Shown here piece by piece: positions 43,073 through 52,248 of a stretch of DNA of 64,000 nt. Position 1 is the first letter of the stretch. The number at the start of each line of letters is the position of its first letter. Origin of the DNA: an uncultured Oscillospiraceae bacterium (GTDB taxonomy: Bacteria; Bacillota; Clostridia; Oscillospirales; Ruminococcaceae); assembly GCA_934462925.1 (NCBI GenBank), contig CAKSIT010000012.1, positions 24,756-88,755 on the forward strand, read 5' to 3'. Under the pieces are notes generated by a model. That model saw nothing but the letters and a program-made list of their open reading frames with translations. It had not been told where the DNA came from and ran no database searches. The position numbers were made by a program, and so were the translations under genes.

Positions 43073-45301
43073 TTGACGGTATCAAAGCTTCGCGAAAATA
43101 TGCTGCAAAAGGTAGTCCCCGAAAAGGTAATGCCGCAGAATATCGAAGCGCTTCTGCACTCCGACGGGGAAAGCGAGCTGCCCGAGCTTGACGCGTTCAC
43201 GTTTCTTAACCGCCTGCGCTCGCTCGGCATAGGGTCTGCGGATTTTCTGTACCTGCTCAAAGGCTGCGGCGCTCCCGAAGCTGCCGTAAGCGAGATTGAG
43301 CGCGACCCCGCGATGAATCTTCAGTCGCTTATCGTAACGCTTGACGGCGCGGGGCTTACCTCGCAGGACTATACGAGAATGCTCTACACTGCCCGCCAGC
43401 TGTGGGAGCGCACGCTCACCATGCGGCTTGACGGTGCGCGCGCGCCGTCCGTAACGGAGTATGCGGAGCATTCGGCGCAAAGCGACCCCGCCGAGCGGGA
43501 GTACGAACCGCAGGACGACCCCGCCGAGCGGGAATACGAGCCGCAGGACGACCCCGCCGAGTTGGAGTACGAGCCGCAAAGCGACCACGCCGAGCAGGAG
43601 TACGAGCCGCAAAGCGACCCCGCCGAGCGGGAGTACGAGCCGCAAAGCGACCACGCCGAGCGGGAATACGAGCCGCAAAGCGACCCCGAAGCGCTCAACA
43701 TAAGCGCGCGCGTTTACACCGAAACCACGCAGTTTATGCGCGCAGAAGCCAACGCTTTGCCAGAGGACGAAACTGAAGAATCAAACGAAACCGAAGAATC
43801 GGACGAAGCATACGAAGCCGAAGAATCGGACGAACCCGAGGAATACCCCGAAACAAAAGAACCCGCCGAGCGCGGGGCTGCGCACACGGGCGCGCTTGTC
43901 GCTGCGGCTGTCGGGGCGCTTGTGGTTATTGCGGCGGGAACGCTCGCGGAGCTTACGGACTTCGGGGCGCTGGCGCGCGCGCGGTACGCTGATAACTATG
44001 AGGATATTTTCGCGCAGATATACGCTTCGTATAATGCGGGCGTTATCGGCGGAGAGAACGCCGCGCCTTACGCCGTGCCAAACGAGCAGCTTTTCGCGGG
44101 GATTTTAGTAGAAAGCACGGGCGGGCAGGCTGCGGTATGCCTTGACGATTTCGCTTACTTTGCGCAGGCGGACGCCCTGCTTGTTTACGAGCGCGGCGCG
44201 GACGGGCTTTCCGAGCGCGCGGCGATTGAACCGCCCGAGGGCGCGCAGTTTTTGTGTGTGCGCGAGGAGAACGGCGCGCTTTACGCCGTATTCAGCGGGG
44301 AAACGAGCGGCGCTATGCGGCTTTCGGACGGCGAGGCGGCGTACATATCCGAGCAGGACGGCGTTCTCACCGACATTGCGTTTGTGGACGGCGAGGTGCG
44401 CATTGGCACGGTTTACGTGCCGCCGTTCACGCAGAGCTTTACCGTGCAGGTCGTGCAGGAGTACCTGCCGAGCGCGGGCGGCGCGCTTATTGAACCGCAG
44501 CGGGTTTTGCTAAGCGATACCAAGGGCTGCGGGTATGCGCTCGCCGCGCGTTATTCAGCGGAAAACGGCGAGCTTATGGGCTGCACGGCGGTTCTCGGCG
44601 ACCCCGTGTTCACGCGGGCGGACGGCACGGCGGGAGTGCTTGCAGACGGCGGCGGGCTTATCGTGCAGCCGCTTGAAACGCCCGTATTCCACAAAACGGG
44701 CGCTATAAGCGCGTGGGCGTGCGGGGGCGGCGTGCTTGCCCTTGCGGAAACGCAGGACGGCACGGAGCGGATATACCTGCGCGGCGAGGATATGTCGCCG
44801 CTCGCGGGGTTTGAGAACCTTGCGGAAAAGCCGCTGCGGCTCACGCTTTCGGGTGGAACGTTGTGCGCCTACGGCGAAAACGGCGTGTTTATGAGCGCGG
44901 ACTGCGCCGACCCTGCAGCGCCCGCAATGCTCTCCCCCGAGCGGAAAAGCGGCGTAATTCTCGGCGACACGGCGCTTATCTGCGAAAAGACCGCGAGCGG
45001 GCTTCGGCTGTCGCTGCGCGGCGCGCAGGGCGAGCTGTGCGCCTACGAAAAGCAGCTTTCCGCGCAGGAGCTTGAAACGCTGCGCTTTGGCGGGGCGCAG
45101 ACCGTATTCACGGACGGCGCGCTCTGCGGCGCGGAATACAGCCGCTTCGACGGGGTAAGCATGGTGTCGGAGTACGTGGTATTCGGCAGGCAGAACATTG
45201 TAAAAACGCTTTACGACGACCCTGCGGGGTACACCGCAGCGGCGCTTGTGGGCGGCGAAATGTTCGTGCTAAGCGGCGAAAAGGCGCTCAGCCTGCCGTA
45301 A
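43073..45301 (+). CDS. Membrane-anchored protein with 11-residue repeats and beta-propeller-like ectodomain
   Basis: A 742-residue protein with a TTG start after AAAGGAGGGGGCTTCG. Residues 1-130 are a cytoplasmic helical domain (DAFTFLNRLRSLGIGSADF). Residues 136-202 are six tandem 11-residue units of the form QSDPAEREYEP. A Glu-rich stretch, one membrane helix (272-294) and an ectodomain of about 440 residues follow. The ectodomain's blade-like strands (CLDDFAYFAQADALLVYE, then LFVDNN-type turns) resemble secreted beta-propeller proteins of Clostridia. The orientation, inside first, recalls anti-sigma or sensor proteins, and the gene lies in an operon with a sigma-like gene. The function is inferred, not shown. 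Confidence 0.65.
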   Translation: MTVSKLRENMLQKVVPEKVMPQNIEALLHSDGESELPELDAFTFLNRLRSLGIGSADFLYLLKGCGAPEAAVSEIERDPAMNLQSLIVTLDGAGLTSQDYTRMLYTARQLWERTLTMRLDGARAPSVTEYAEHSAQSDPAEREYEPQDDPAEREYEPQDDPAELEYEPQSDHAEQEYEPQSDPAEREYEPQSDHAEREYEPQSDPEALNISARVYTETTQFMRAEANALPEDETEESNETEESDEAYEAEESDEPEEYPETKEPAERGAAHTGALVAAAVGALVVIAAGTLAELTDFGALARARYADNYEDIFAQIYASYNAGVIGGENAAPYAVPNEQLFAGILVESTGGQAAVCLDDFAYFAQADALLVYERGADGLSERAAIEPPEGAQFLCVREENGALYAVFSGETSGAMRLSDGEAAYISEQDGVLTDIAFVDGEVRIGTVYVPPFTQSFTVQVVQEYLPSAGGALIEPQRVLLSDTKGCGYALAARYSAENGELMGCTAVLGDPVFTRADGTAGVLADGGGLIVQPLETPVFHKTGAISAWACGGGVLALAETQDGTERIYLRGEDMSPLAGFENLAEKPLRLTLSGGTLCAYGENGVFMSADCADPAAPAMLSPERKSGVILGDTALICEKTASGLRLSLRGAQGELCAYEKQLSAQELETLRFGGAQTVFTDGALCGAEYSRFDGVSMVSEYVVFGRQNIVKTLYDDPAGYTAAALVGGEMFVLSGEKALSLP
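43478..43678. repeat. Tandem 33-base coding repeat
   Basis: Six units encoding QSD[PH]AE-x-EYEP. Unit-to-unit DNA identity is high, so copy number may vary between strains. Confidence 0.85.
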
Positions 45302-45351
45302 CCTGCGGCGCACTATGTCGCTCTCTTTCATCAAAAATTCACATTTGTATA

Positions 45352-45381
45352 TTGACAGGAATACCCTGCGGGGTGTATAAT
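45352..45381 (+). promoter_or_regulatory. SigmaA promoter of the small protein / YesL-like operon
   Basis: TTGACA, 18 bases, TATAAT. Confidence 0.75.
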
Positions 45382-45429
45382 ATGTGACAGGGGTCTGCGC
45401 CCCGAACCGGCAATGTGAAAGGAATAACA

Positions 45430-45537
45430 ATGGACGAAAAGAAACGAGAGCGCCTGATGAAAATTTTTCGCGTTGTGGCGCTGATTCTCGCGGTGCTTAT
45501 GATAGCGGGAATCATATTTCAGGCGTTTATGTACTAA
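45430..45537 (+). CDS. 35-residue single-span membrane peptide
   Basis: A short gene with a clear start signal (GAAAGGAATAACA, ATG). It encodes a basic N terminus (MDEKKRERLMKIFR) and one membrane helix (VVALILAVLMIAGIIF). It lies 17 bases before the YesL-like gene behind a shared promoter, so it is probably translated and may regulate or bind the larger membrane protein. No family recognised. Confidence 0.6.
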   Translation: MDEKKRERLMKIFRVVALILAVLMIAGIIFQAFMY

Positions 45538-45554
45538 AATAAAAGGAGCATAAA

Positions 45555-46367
45555 ATGGGGCTTTTCTACAATGACAGAGAGGCGGGGTCGGGCGTTGCGA
45601 AGCACGGACCGCAAAAAAAGCCGTTCTTCCGCTTCTGGGAGATATTCGGCAACAAATTCTGGACGTTCTTCAAGATAAATCTGATATACTTCGCGTTCTG
45701 CATTCCCATATTCACGTTCGGGCCTGCCACGGCGGCGCTCACCGCGGTTATGAGGAACATCTGCCTTGAAAAGCCGCAGTTTATCTTCCACGACTTTTTC
45801 AAGGAGTTCAAGAAGAACTTCAAGCAGTCGTTCGCTATCGGCGTGCTTGACATTATCGTTATTTGTCTTGGCGTCTTCGCGTATATTTTCTACGAAACGC
45901 ACCTTGACACCAACGACTACTACTGGTTCTTCTTCGCGCTTGCAATGGCGGCGCAGGTAATATTCCTGCTGATAAACTTTTACATCTACCCGCAGATAGT
46001 GGCGCTTGACCTGCGCATGGGCGCTATCGTCAAAAACGCCGTTATCCTCGCGTTCGTGAACCTTAAGGGCAACCTTATCTCGCTTGCGTGCTTCCTTATT
46101 TACGGGCTGCTTATCGTGTTCTTCCGCATTTACGTGCTGATTTTAGCGCCGCTCGTGCCGCTCGCATGGCTGGCGTTCGTTACGGTGTTCAACTGCTACC
46201 CCGCGATACAGAAGTTCATCATTAACCCGTTCTACGAGGCGAGGGGCGAAAAGAACCCCGAGCTTCCCGACTACGAGGGAGAGGACGTTATTTTCGAGGA
46301 CAAGGGCGGCAGCGAAGCGCCCCTTAAGCTGAAAAAAGAGGACAAAAAGGGCAGAGTTATCAAGTAA
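45555..46367 (+). CDS. YesL-like DUF624 membrane protein
   Basis: A 270-residue protein with five to six membrane segments. The N-terminal region FFRFWEIFGNKFWTFFKINL, then FTFGPATAALTAVMR, is the hallmark of the DUF624/YesL family, often encoded near sugar-transport or glycosidase genes in Firmicutes. The C-terminal tail is hydrophilic and charged (EDKGGSEAPLKLKKEDKKG). The function of the family is not established; the GH3 gene downstream fits its usual carbohydrate context. Confidence 0.85.
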   Translation: MGLFYNDREAGSGVAKHGPQKKPFFRFWEIFGNKFWTFFKINLIYFAFCIPIFTFGPATAALTAVMRNICLEKPQFIFHDFFKEFKKNFKQSFAIGVLDIIVICLGVFAYIFYETHLDTNDYYWFFFALAMAAQVIFLLINFYIYPQIVALDLRMGAIVKNAVILAFVNLKGNLISLACFLIYGLLIVFFRIYVLILAPLVPLAWLAFVTVFNCYPAIQKFIINPFYEARGEKNPELPDYEGEDVIFEDKGGSEAPLKLKKEDKKGRVIK

Positions 46368-46542
46368 AACAAAATGGCTGGCGGGAACGTCAGCCGCATC
46401 CTGTTGAAAAAGTAGCATACGAGGCTGTTGAGAAAGGTGCAGCTGCTAGGAAACGTTATTTCGGCTAGGCTATTTGCCTGCCGAAATGACGTTGACGACG
46501 CAGATGTGCCTTTATCGACAGCATTTTCTTTTAGGAGGAGCT

Positions 46543-47748
46543 ATGAAAAGACTTTTCGCCGCTCTTATGGCGGCGCTTACGCTTGGCGCGTGCGGGTGCA
46601 AAGACGCTTCCCGCCCCGCGCAGACCGCGCCCGTAAACTTAATTACGGGAACGCCCGCCGAATCCACGCAAGACCCAGCGCAGGAGTCCGGACAGACTTC
46701 CGCCGAACCCACACAAGAAACCGAACCCGCCGAGCCGACCGCTTCGCCCAACGAGCGCACCGCCGCGCTTCTCGCGCAGATGACCCCCGAGGAAAAGGCG
46801 GGGCAGGTAGTGCTTGGGCGCTTCCCCGAAAGCAGCGAGGTGGAGCAGGCGCAGACGTACCACCTGGGCGGCTACACGCTTTTCGCGGAGGACTTTAAGG
46901 ACGTTACGCCCGAGCAGGCGGCGGAGCGCTCCGCACGGCTGCAGCAGGCAATGCCGCTCGGAATGCTGCTTGCCGCGGACGAGGAGGGCGGCAGCATTGT
47001 AAGGCTGTCAAAGTTCCCGCAGTACCGCGCAGAGCCGTTCCCAGCCCCGCAGGCCGTGCTGGAAAGCGGCGGGCTGGCGGGCGTTGCGGCGGACGCCGCG
47101 GAAAAGGCGGCGCTTCTCAAAAGCGCAGGCCTTAACATGAACCTTGCGCCCGTGTGCGACCTGCCGCGCAGCGCCGACGACTACATAGCGCCGCGCGCGT
47201 TCGGCACGAGCGAGCCGCAGGTTTCCGCGGCGGTGGGCGCTGCCGCCGCTTCCTATGCGGAAAACGGGCTTATCTGCACGCTTAAGCACTTCCCCGGCTA
47301 CGGCGACAACGCCGACACGCACACGGGCATTTCCATAGACAAGCGCCCGCTTGAGGAGCTTGAGCGGCTCGACCTAAAGCCCTTTTCGGCGGGAATTGCG
47401 GCGGGCGCACCCGTTGTAATGGTGTCGCACAATATAGTGGAGTGCCTTGACGATTCGCTGCCCGCGTCGCTTTCGCCGCAGTCCTACGCAAAGCTGCGCG
47501 ATATGGGCTTCGGGGGCGTTATCATGACCGACGACCTTTCAATGAAAGCCGTGGACGGCTTCTGCGAGGACAACGCCGCGGTAACGGCGTTTCTCGCGGG
47601 GGCTGACCTGCTGTGCTGCACGGACTACGCGCAGGCGGTACAGGCGCTTACCGCCGCGGTGGACGACGGGAGAATATCCGCGCAGCGCCTTGACGAGTCG
47701 GTGACAAGGATTCTGCTGATGAAGATTGAATACGGGATAATCGAATAG
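46543..47748 (+). CDS. nagZ: GH3-family beta-N-acetylhexosaminidase-like lipoprotein
   Basis: A 401-residue exported enzyme starting at the ATG after TTAGGAGGAGCT. A signal peptide with lipobox LGAC gives a lipidated Cys17, then a Ser/Thr/Glu/Pro-rich linker to about residue 65. The GH3 catalytic domain has NLAPVCDLP, ICTLKHFPGYGDNADTHTGI (His of the KHFPG...DTH motif acts as acid/base in NagZ enzymes) and VIMTDDLSMKAV with the nucleophile Asp. It probably removes N-acetylglucosamine from peptidoglycan fragments or chitin-type sugars outside the cell. Confidence 0.88.
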   Translation: MKRLFAALMAALTLGACGCKDASRPAQTAPVNLITGTPAESTQDPAQESGQTSAEPTQETEPAEPTASPNERTAALLAQMTPEEKAGQVVLGRFPESSEVEQAQTYHLGGYTLFAEDFKDVTPEQAAERSARLQQAMPLGMLLAADEEGGSIVRLSKFPQYRAEPFPAPQAVLESGGLAGVAADAAEKAALLKSAGLNMNLAPVCDLPRSADDYIAPRAFGTSEPQVSAAVGAAAASYAENGLICTLKHFPGYGDNADTHTGISIDKRPLEELERLDLKPFSAGIAAGAPVVMVSHNIVECLDDSLPASLSPQSYAKLRDMGFGGVIMTDDLSMKAVDGFCEDNAAVTAFLAGADLLCCTDYAQAVQALTAAVDDGRISAQRLDESVTRILLMKIEYGIIE

Positions 47749-47753
47749 CGCTG

Positions 47754-49016
47754 CTACGCAAGCTCGTAAAGCGCCTGCGCGAGTATCTCGCCCAAAAGCT
47801 CGCCCGTGTACTTCGCCTCGTCAAGCGAGTTCGCGTGGCTTCCCACCTCGATAAGAAGCGAGCCTGTGGTTATGTGCTGGTTGTAGTTGCGGTAATCGAA
47901 CAGCACGGGGCGCGCAAGCTCGGGATAGAGCCGCTGCGCGGTGTTCTGAATAAGGCAGGCGAACTTGAAGTTTTCCATGTAGTCGGGCATATTGAACAGC
48001 CCGTTGTCGCACCCCGCTATTATCATGAACTGCGCGGCGTTCCTGCCGTTTATCTCAGTCACGGGCGCTATGCGCGCGCCGTCGGAGTTTTCCATGGCGT
48101 CGCGGTGCAGGTCGATAACCACTTTTATGCTCGGGTATTCCTCGAGCGCGGCGCGTATCGTAGCTTCGCTCCTGTCGTACGCGCCCGTGTACACGGGGGA
48201 ATCATGCACCGTGCCGTCGTGCAGCACGGACACTCCCCTTTCCGCGAGAGCCTGCGCGAGCGCCTCGCCCACGGCGGTGACGTTCTGCGCTCCGTCAAGC
48301 GTGCGCGTGGGGAAGTCCGCGTCGTAGAAGCCGCGCGCAGTCGGCTCGTAGTCCTCGGTGGTGTGGGTATGCACGATAAGCACCTGCGGCTCGTCCGTAT
48401 CAAGGTTCACGCGGAACGCGGGGAGCTGCTCCGCCGCTTCAAGCAGCTGTTCGGCGGGGAGCGTGGTGCAGCTGCGCACCTGCGCTCCGCTTGAAAGGGT
48501 GATGTGGTCCTCGCCCTGCGACGCGCCGTAATGCTCGCGCAAAATAGCGCCGCTTTGCGCGTTGTAGCCGCTTAAATCCTCGCTTACCTGCGATATGCTG
48601 CGGGAAATCACCCTGCCCGTATGCACGCCCGATTCCGCGGGCGACAACGATTCCGCAGGCGACAGCGATTCGACAGGTCGTTCGCTTTCTATCGGCGCTA
48701 CCTGCGCGGTTTCATCGGGGAAAACGGGCGCGGGTTCGGTTTCGGGCAGGAACGGCTCGTAAGATTCGGCGTATTCGTTGTATTCGGTGTATTCGGCGGA
48801 TTCGTCAAGCTCGCTTTGCGCATTGTATTCTGTGGATTCCGCAGCCCTTTCGCCGTCCTGCGGCGTTTGCGCGAGCGTTCCCTGCGATACCGACAGCCCG
48901 CCGCCCGCCGCGATAACGGCAGCGCCGCGCACAAATTCCCCTGCGGCGGTGGAGCTTCCCGCAAGAATGGGGCAGGCGGCGGCAGCGACTGCAATAAGTA
49001 TTTTCAGCTTTCCCAT
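47754..49016 (-). CDS. spoIIP: Stage II sporulation protein P
   Basis: A 420-residue peptidoglycan hydrolase of the engulfment complex. A signal/anchor sequence (LKILIAVAAAACPILAG) is followed by a Glu/Ser/Pro-rich linker with short repeats (ESLSPAESLSPAES) to about residue 175. The catalytic domain has VLIVHTHTTEDYEP, VVIDLHRDAM and LLIEVGSHANSLDEA, the zinc and catalytic residues of the amidase-endopeptidase family. With SpoIID it digests septal wall during engulfment. The start follows AAAGGAGGAAAAT. It is convergent with the GH3 gene. Confidence 0.92.
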   Translation of the reverse strand: MGKLKILIAVAAAACPILAGSSTAAGEFVRGAAVIAAGGGLSVSQGTLAQTPQDGERAAESTEYNAQSELDESAEYTEYNEYAESYEPFLPETEPAPVFPDETAQVAPIESERPVESLSPAESLSPAESGVHTGRVISRSISQVSEDLSGYNAQSGAILREHYGASQGEDHITLSSGAQVRSCTTLPAEQLLEAAEQLPAFRVNLDTDEPQVLIVHTHTTEDYEPTARGFYDADFPTRTLDGAQNVTAVGEALAQALAERGVSVLHDGTVHDSPVYTGAYDRSEATIRAALEEYPSIKVVIDLHRDAMENSDGARIAPVTEINGRNAAQFMIIAGCDNGLFNMPDYMENFKFACLIQNTAQRLYPELARPVLFDYRNYNQHITTGSLLIEVGSHANSLDEAKYTGELLGEILAQALYELA

Positions 49017-49082
49017 ATTTTCCTCCTTTGTCGGCTTGTCTGATTATATGCGGCTGATTTTAGAAAAATGCGGGCATAGCAA

Positions 49083-49113
49083 AAGCCCCGCAACTCTACA
49101 GGCTGCGGGGCTT
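49083..49113 (-). terminator. Terminator of the 49119 nitroreductase gene
   Basis: AAGCCCCGCA pairs with TGCGGGGCTT; the minus side continues with TTTTGC. Confidence 0.8.
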
Positions 49114-49118
49114 CTTTC

Positions 49119-49745
49119 TTACCACTTATTCAGATGAATGCGCTCTTTCACGTCGATATCTTTCTGCTTTATCACGGGCGCGCCGACCTTTGGTCTGCCT
49201 ATGCCTATAAAGCACGGCATAAAATAATCCTCTGGGAAGCCGAGAACCTCCCTTGCATAGCCGCTTTCATTGCCCAGCGGCACGCGCAGCGTACAGCCGT
49301 AGCCCTCCGCCGTTGCAGCCAAAAATATATTCTCAATGCTGCACCAAATCGAAGCGAAGCCGTTAAGGTGGGAAACGCTTTCGGGGCGCAGAATGTCCGT
49401 TTTCTGCTTCAGCAGGGGGATTATTACCGCCGCGGCGTCCATGAGCATTTTGTGCTGCTTTGGAACGGCGTTTCTGTAGGCGCTCTGCTGTTCGCTGTCG
49501 GTTAAGCTCCAGTCCTTTAAGAGCTGCTCCATGTCCTCGTCCGAAATACCCTTGGGGATAATGTCGAGCAGCCTTGCAACGACTTCCTTATCCTGTATCA
49601 CGATGTAGTGCCAGTCGCGCATATGGTCGTTTGTGGGCGCTTGCAAGCCCGCCCCGATTATTTTTTCGATAACCTGCGCGGGTATCGCTTCGTTTGTAAA
49701 ATCGCGTATCGTTCTTCTTTTTTCTATCGCTTCAAAAAGCTCCAT
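49119..49745 (-). CDS. Nitroreductase-family flavoprotein
   Basis: A 208-residue FMN protein with AIEKRRTIRDFTNEAIPAQV at the N terminus, LQAPTNDHMRDWHYIVI, AFIWCS-type helix (SIWCSIENIFLAATAEGYGC) and FMPCFIGIGRP. It differs in length and sequence from the other nitroreductase at 31106, so the two are not a recent duplicate. NAD(P)H-dependent reduction of an unknown electrophile is expected. The start follows GGAAAGGAAACAAGCT. Confidence 0.88.
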   Translation of the reverse strand: MELFEAIEKRRTIRDFTNEAIPAQVIEKIIGAGLQAPTNDHMRDWHYIVIQDKEVVARLLDIIPKGISDEDMEQLLKDWSLTDSEQQSAYRNAVPKQHKMLMDAAAVIIPLLKQKTDILRPESVSHLNGFASIWCSIENIFLAATAEGYGCTLRVPLGNESGYAREVLGFPEDYFMPCFIGIGRPKVGAPVIKQKDIDVKERIHLNKW

Positions 49746-49777
49746 AGCTTGTTTCCTTTCCGTATATCCGCGTTATT

Positions 49778-50509
49778 TCAGCGCACGTCGTAGTAAAATT
49801 CGTCCGCCGCTTCCCTGTCCGTGCCTGTAAAAATGCGCTTTGTGAGCTGACGGTTCTTTATGAGATACCAGTCGCCGAACTCGTCGAACTTCCTGCTTGA
49901 CGTTATTATGCGCGACTTTTTGAGCGTGCCGTATTTCTGATTCCTGCTTACGCCAAGCTTATTGAGCCTTGCCGCAAAGTCAAGGTCCTCAACGCTTACA
50001 TAGCGCTCGTCAAAGCCGCCAATCGCCTCAAAATCCCTCTTGTACAGCCAGAACATTCCCCCCGTGAGCGCCGCCTTGTTTTTCGCCATAACGGGAATAA
50101 GGTTCGCCGCAACGTACATCGCCGAAAACGCAATGCCTATCGACATTCTGTCGAACTTTGACACCGTGCCGCCGCCGACAAATTTCCCGCTTTCAAGCAT
50201 TTGCTTTATTTCAAGCAGCGAACCCTCGGTCATGCAGCTGTCCGCGTCAATGGTAACTATTATCTCGCCAGAAGCCGCGCGCACGCCCATATTGCGTATG
50301 GCGCTTATAGTCCTGTCCTCGTTCGGCAGGACCGCCGCGCCGTGCTGCCGCGCTATTTCCGCAGTCCCGTCCGTGCAGCGGTTGGCAACGACGATAACCT
50401 CGGTTTCAAGCGGGCGCGCCTTTTCTGCGGCTTTGCTAATAGCTTCAAGGCATTTGCCTATGTATTTTTCTTCGTTGTGCGCGGGGATAACTACGGAAAA
50501 CGTGTACAT
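49778..50509 (-). CDS. Family 2 glycosyltransferase
   Basis: A 243-residue GT2 enzyme with a GT-A fold. The start FSVVIPAHNEEKYIGKCLEA, EVIVVANRCTDGTAEIA and the metal-binding VTIDADSCM (DxD) are typical, with GGMFWLYKRDFEAIGGFDER and VSVEDLDFAARLNKLG for acceptor side and catalytic ED. It has no membrane helices. It probably transfers a sugar to a lipid or surface polymer. The start follows GGAGTCCTGCAAA. Confidence 0.88.
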   Translation of the reverse strand: MYTFSVVIPAHNEEKYIGKCLEAISKAAEKARPLETEVIVVANRCTDGTAEIARQHGAAVLPNEDRTISAIRNMGVRAASGEIIVTIDADSCMTEGSLLEIKQMLESGKFVGGGTVSKFDRMSIGIAFSAMYVAANLIPVMAKNKAALTGGMFWLYKRDFEAIGGFDERYVSVEDLDFAARLNKLGVSRNQKYGTLKKSRIITSSRKFDEFGDWYLIKNRQLTKRIFTGTDREAADEFYYDVR

Positions 50510-50587
50510 TTTGCAGGACTCCTTTACGCTAAAATTATTGCTATAATTGTACCATATACTGTTATATAAGTCAAGTACACTTGCCTA

Positions 50588-50682
50588 AAAACGACAAAAT
50601 CCCCGACGTTCGGCACATCGGGGATATTCAATAACATTACAAAACGAAAATGCCTTAACGCGCGAATACGCATTAAGGCATA
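50588..50682 (-). terminator. Two tandem terminator hairpins after tRNA-Leu
   Basis: Reading on the minus strand, GCCTTAATGCG/CGCGTTAAGGC is followed by ATCCCCGA/TCGGGGAT and TTTTGTCGTTTTT. They end the tRNA transcript and shield the GT2 gene. Confidence 0.7.
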
Positions 50683-50686
50683 ATAC

Positions 50687-50770
50687 TGGTGCGAGTGGCG
50701 GGACTTGAACCCGCATGTCTTCGACACACGCACCTCAAACGTGCCTGTCTGCCTATTCCAGCACACTCGC
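50687..50770 (-). tRNA. tRNA-Leu (anticodon GAG)
   Basis: An 84-base tRNA with an encoded CCA end. The acceptor stem GCGAGTG pairs with CACTCGC. The anticodon stem CACGT/GCGTG holds loop TTGAGGT, so the anticodon is GAG. A long variable arm, as in leucine tRNAs, is present (GTGTCGAAGACAT region), and the T-arm has GGGTTCAAGTCCC. Its 3' end shows no integrated element. Confidence 0.95.
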
Positions 50771-50974
50771 ATTTCTTATGTATCGCCGTGAACTCTTTGC
50801 TGTTCCCTGACGACTAGTATATTATATCACACGTTCTCCGAAATGTCAAGGGGTTTTCTAAATTTTTTTCAAAAATTTTTCCCGCTCGGGGATTCCCCAA
50901 AAACCGCACGGTAAAGCGCTTTTTTGTCGAATGGCGGGCAAAAGCGCGAAAAAATTTTTTCGCCCCGCCGAAAA

Positions 50975-51223
50975 CTACCTCCTGCGCTCGTAAATTTCAA
51001 GCGTGATACCCTCCGCGCGCGCCTGCTTGTAGAGCGCGGACAGCCTGCACAGCACGGCGTTCTCCTCGTAAATGAGCGCGTCGGTGGTGTCGTCGTCGTG
51101 CGCCATGTCGAACGCGGCGCGTATGTCCGAAAGGCGCTCCACAAGCCGCGTACAGCGCCTTTCAAACTGCCTGCGCCTGTCGTCGGGCGCGGTTTTTTTG
51201 CGGAATAATTCTGCAAGCTTCAT
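50975..51223 (-). CDS. DUF2508-like small protein
   Basis: An 82-residue charged helical protein. RAAFDMAHDDDTTDALIYEE followed by LYKQARAEGI fits the DUF2508 pattern of short Firmicute proteins usually found near recombination or DNA-replication genes. That neighbourhood is not present here. The start follows GGGAGAACGACAT. Function unknown. Confidence 0.6.
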   Translation of the reverse strand: MKLAELFRKKTAPDDRRRQFERRCTRLVERLSDIRAAFDMAHDDDTTDALIYEENAVLCRLSALYKQARAEGITLEIYERRR

Positions 51224-51299
51224 ATGTCGTTCTCCCTTCGCAGGCGCTCGGCACGATGCAAGCGCCCTGCTAAGAGAATCTATTCAAAAATATTGCGGA

Positions 51300-52064
51300 T
51301 TATTCCTGCACGGTTGGGCGCTTAACGCCGTAAAGCGCGTAGGGGTCGCGCGTAAGCTCGTCCTTATAGAGTCCCACTACCGCGCCCACTTCAAAAAACA
51401 TCATCTCGCAAGAACCCGCGCGCCCGCGCCTTATCAGCCCGCGCTCGTCCGCCGTTTGCTGAATCGTGTACCACGCCTTTATCGGCGGACGGCCCGTTTC
51501 AACGAACCATTCGCCCTCGGGATAACGGCGCGCCGCCTGCTCGTTCGGGCCGAATATGCGCGTTACGCCCTCGGGCAGAAGATACTCGACATAGTGCATT
51601 GCGGTAAGCTTGTAGATGTCCACGCCCAGCATTAGCGCCATACCGCCGTTTTTCAGCACGTAGTCAAGCCCGCCCGCTGCCGCCTCCTCGGCGTGCGCGC
51701 CCCAGCCCGCTATTTGCATTATGCCGCCGCCCGTCACCGTGTCCGCGCGCATTCTGAACGCGTCCGCTATTGCGCCCATTGCGGTGCGCCCGCGGTCCTC
51801 GGGGAGAACGCGTATCTTCGTTGTTATGCCCAGCGCCCTGTCCTCGTCCGTAAGCGCAAGCTCGGGGCTTAATCTCAGCGCGGGCATGAATATGCTGCCG
51901 CTCCCGCCCACGCTCTCCATAAGCGCCGCTATAACCGTTTCAGCGCCGCCCTCCACGCGCCCGAAACTGCTAAGGCTGCTGTGTACCTCGAGCGCCATGC
52001 CCTCGCGCACGCCGATAGCTCTGAACGCCTGAACCAAATCCTGCTGTGTTAATACGTTTGCCAT
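51300..52064 (-). CDS. AAC(3)-family N-acetyltransferase
   Basis: A 254-residue member of the aminoglycoside 3-N-acetyltransferase fold. LEVHSSLSSFGRVEGGAETV at the N terminus, GSIFMPAL and the core region LMLGVDIYKLTAMHYVEYLL with the catalytic His are typical. Chromosomal members in gut Firmicutes often act on unknown amines, so resistance cannot be assumed. The usual T-xx-H-xxE pattern is recognisable as TAMHYVE. The start follows AGGAGGTGCAAA. Single gene. Confidence 0.85.
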   Translation of the reverse strand: MANVLTQQDLVQAFRAIGVREGMALEVHSSLSSFGRVEGGAETVIAALMESVGGSGSIFMPALRLSPELALTDEDRALGITTKIRVLPEDRGRTAMGAIADAFRMRADTVTGGGIMQIAGWGAHAEEAAAGGLDYVLKNGGMALMLGVDIYKLTAMHYVEYLLPEGVTRIFGPNEQAARRYPEGEWFVETGRPPIKAWYTIQQTADERGLIRRGRAGSCEMMFFEVGAVVGLYKDELTRDPYALYGVKRPTVQE

Positions 52065-52248
52065 TTTGCACCTCCTGTTTTGTATGAAAGGGTATATATT
52101 TTACCACCATTTTTTCAAAAAGTCAATAACAGCCGTCCAAATCCGCACATTAGTCTCTGCGAAATATTTACCACCGCGCTCCTGCCATGTAATTTACCTG
52201 CGGCGAAACGCACGCAAAATTCCGCGAAAAAATTTTTTGCTAACCCCC

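Noticed and set aside
40545..43085. 846-codon open frame on the minus strand
   Set aside because: It is antisense to aspS, the sigma-like gene and cytidine deaminase, all of which have start signals and family motifs. High GC keeps the reverse frame open, and its product matches nothing recognisable.
43478..43678. 33-base tandem repeats as a CRISPR array
   Set aside because: The units are directly adjacent with no spacers and encode an in-frame 11-residue protein repeat.
50687..50770. tRNA-Leu as an integration site of the element
   Set aside because: No element gene or direct repeat lies next to it; the element ends about 20 kb away and uses a large serine recombinase.
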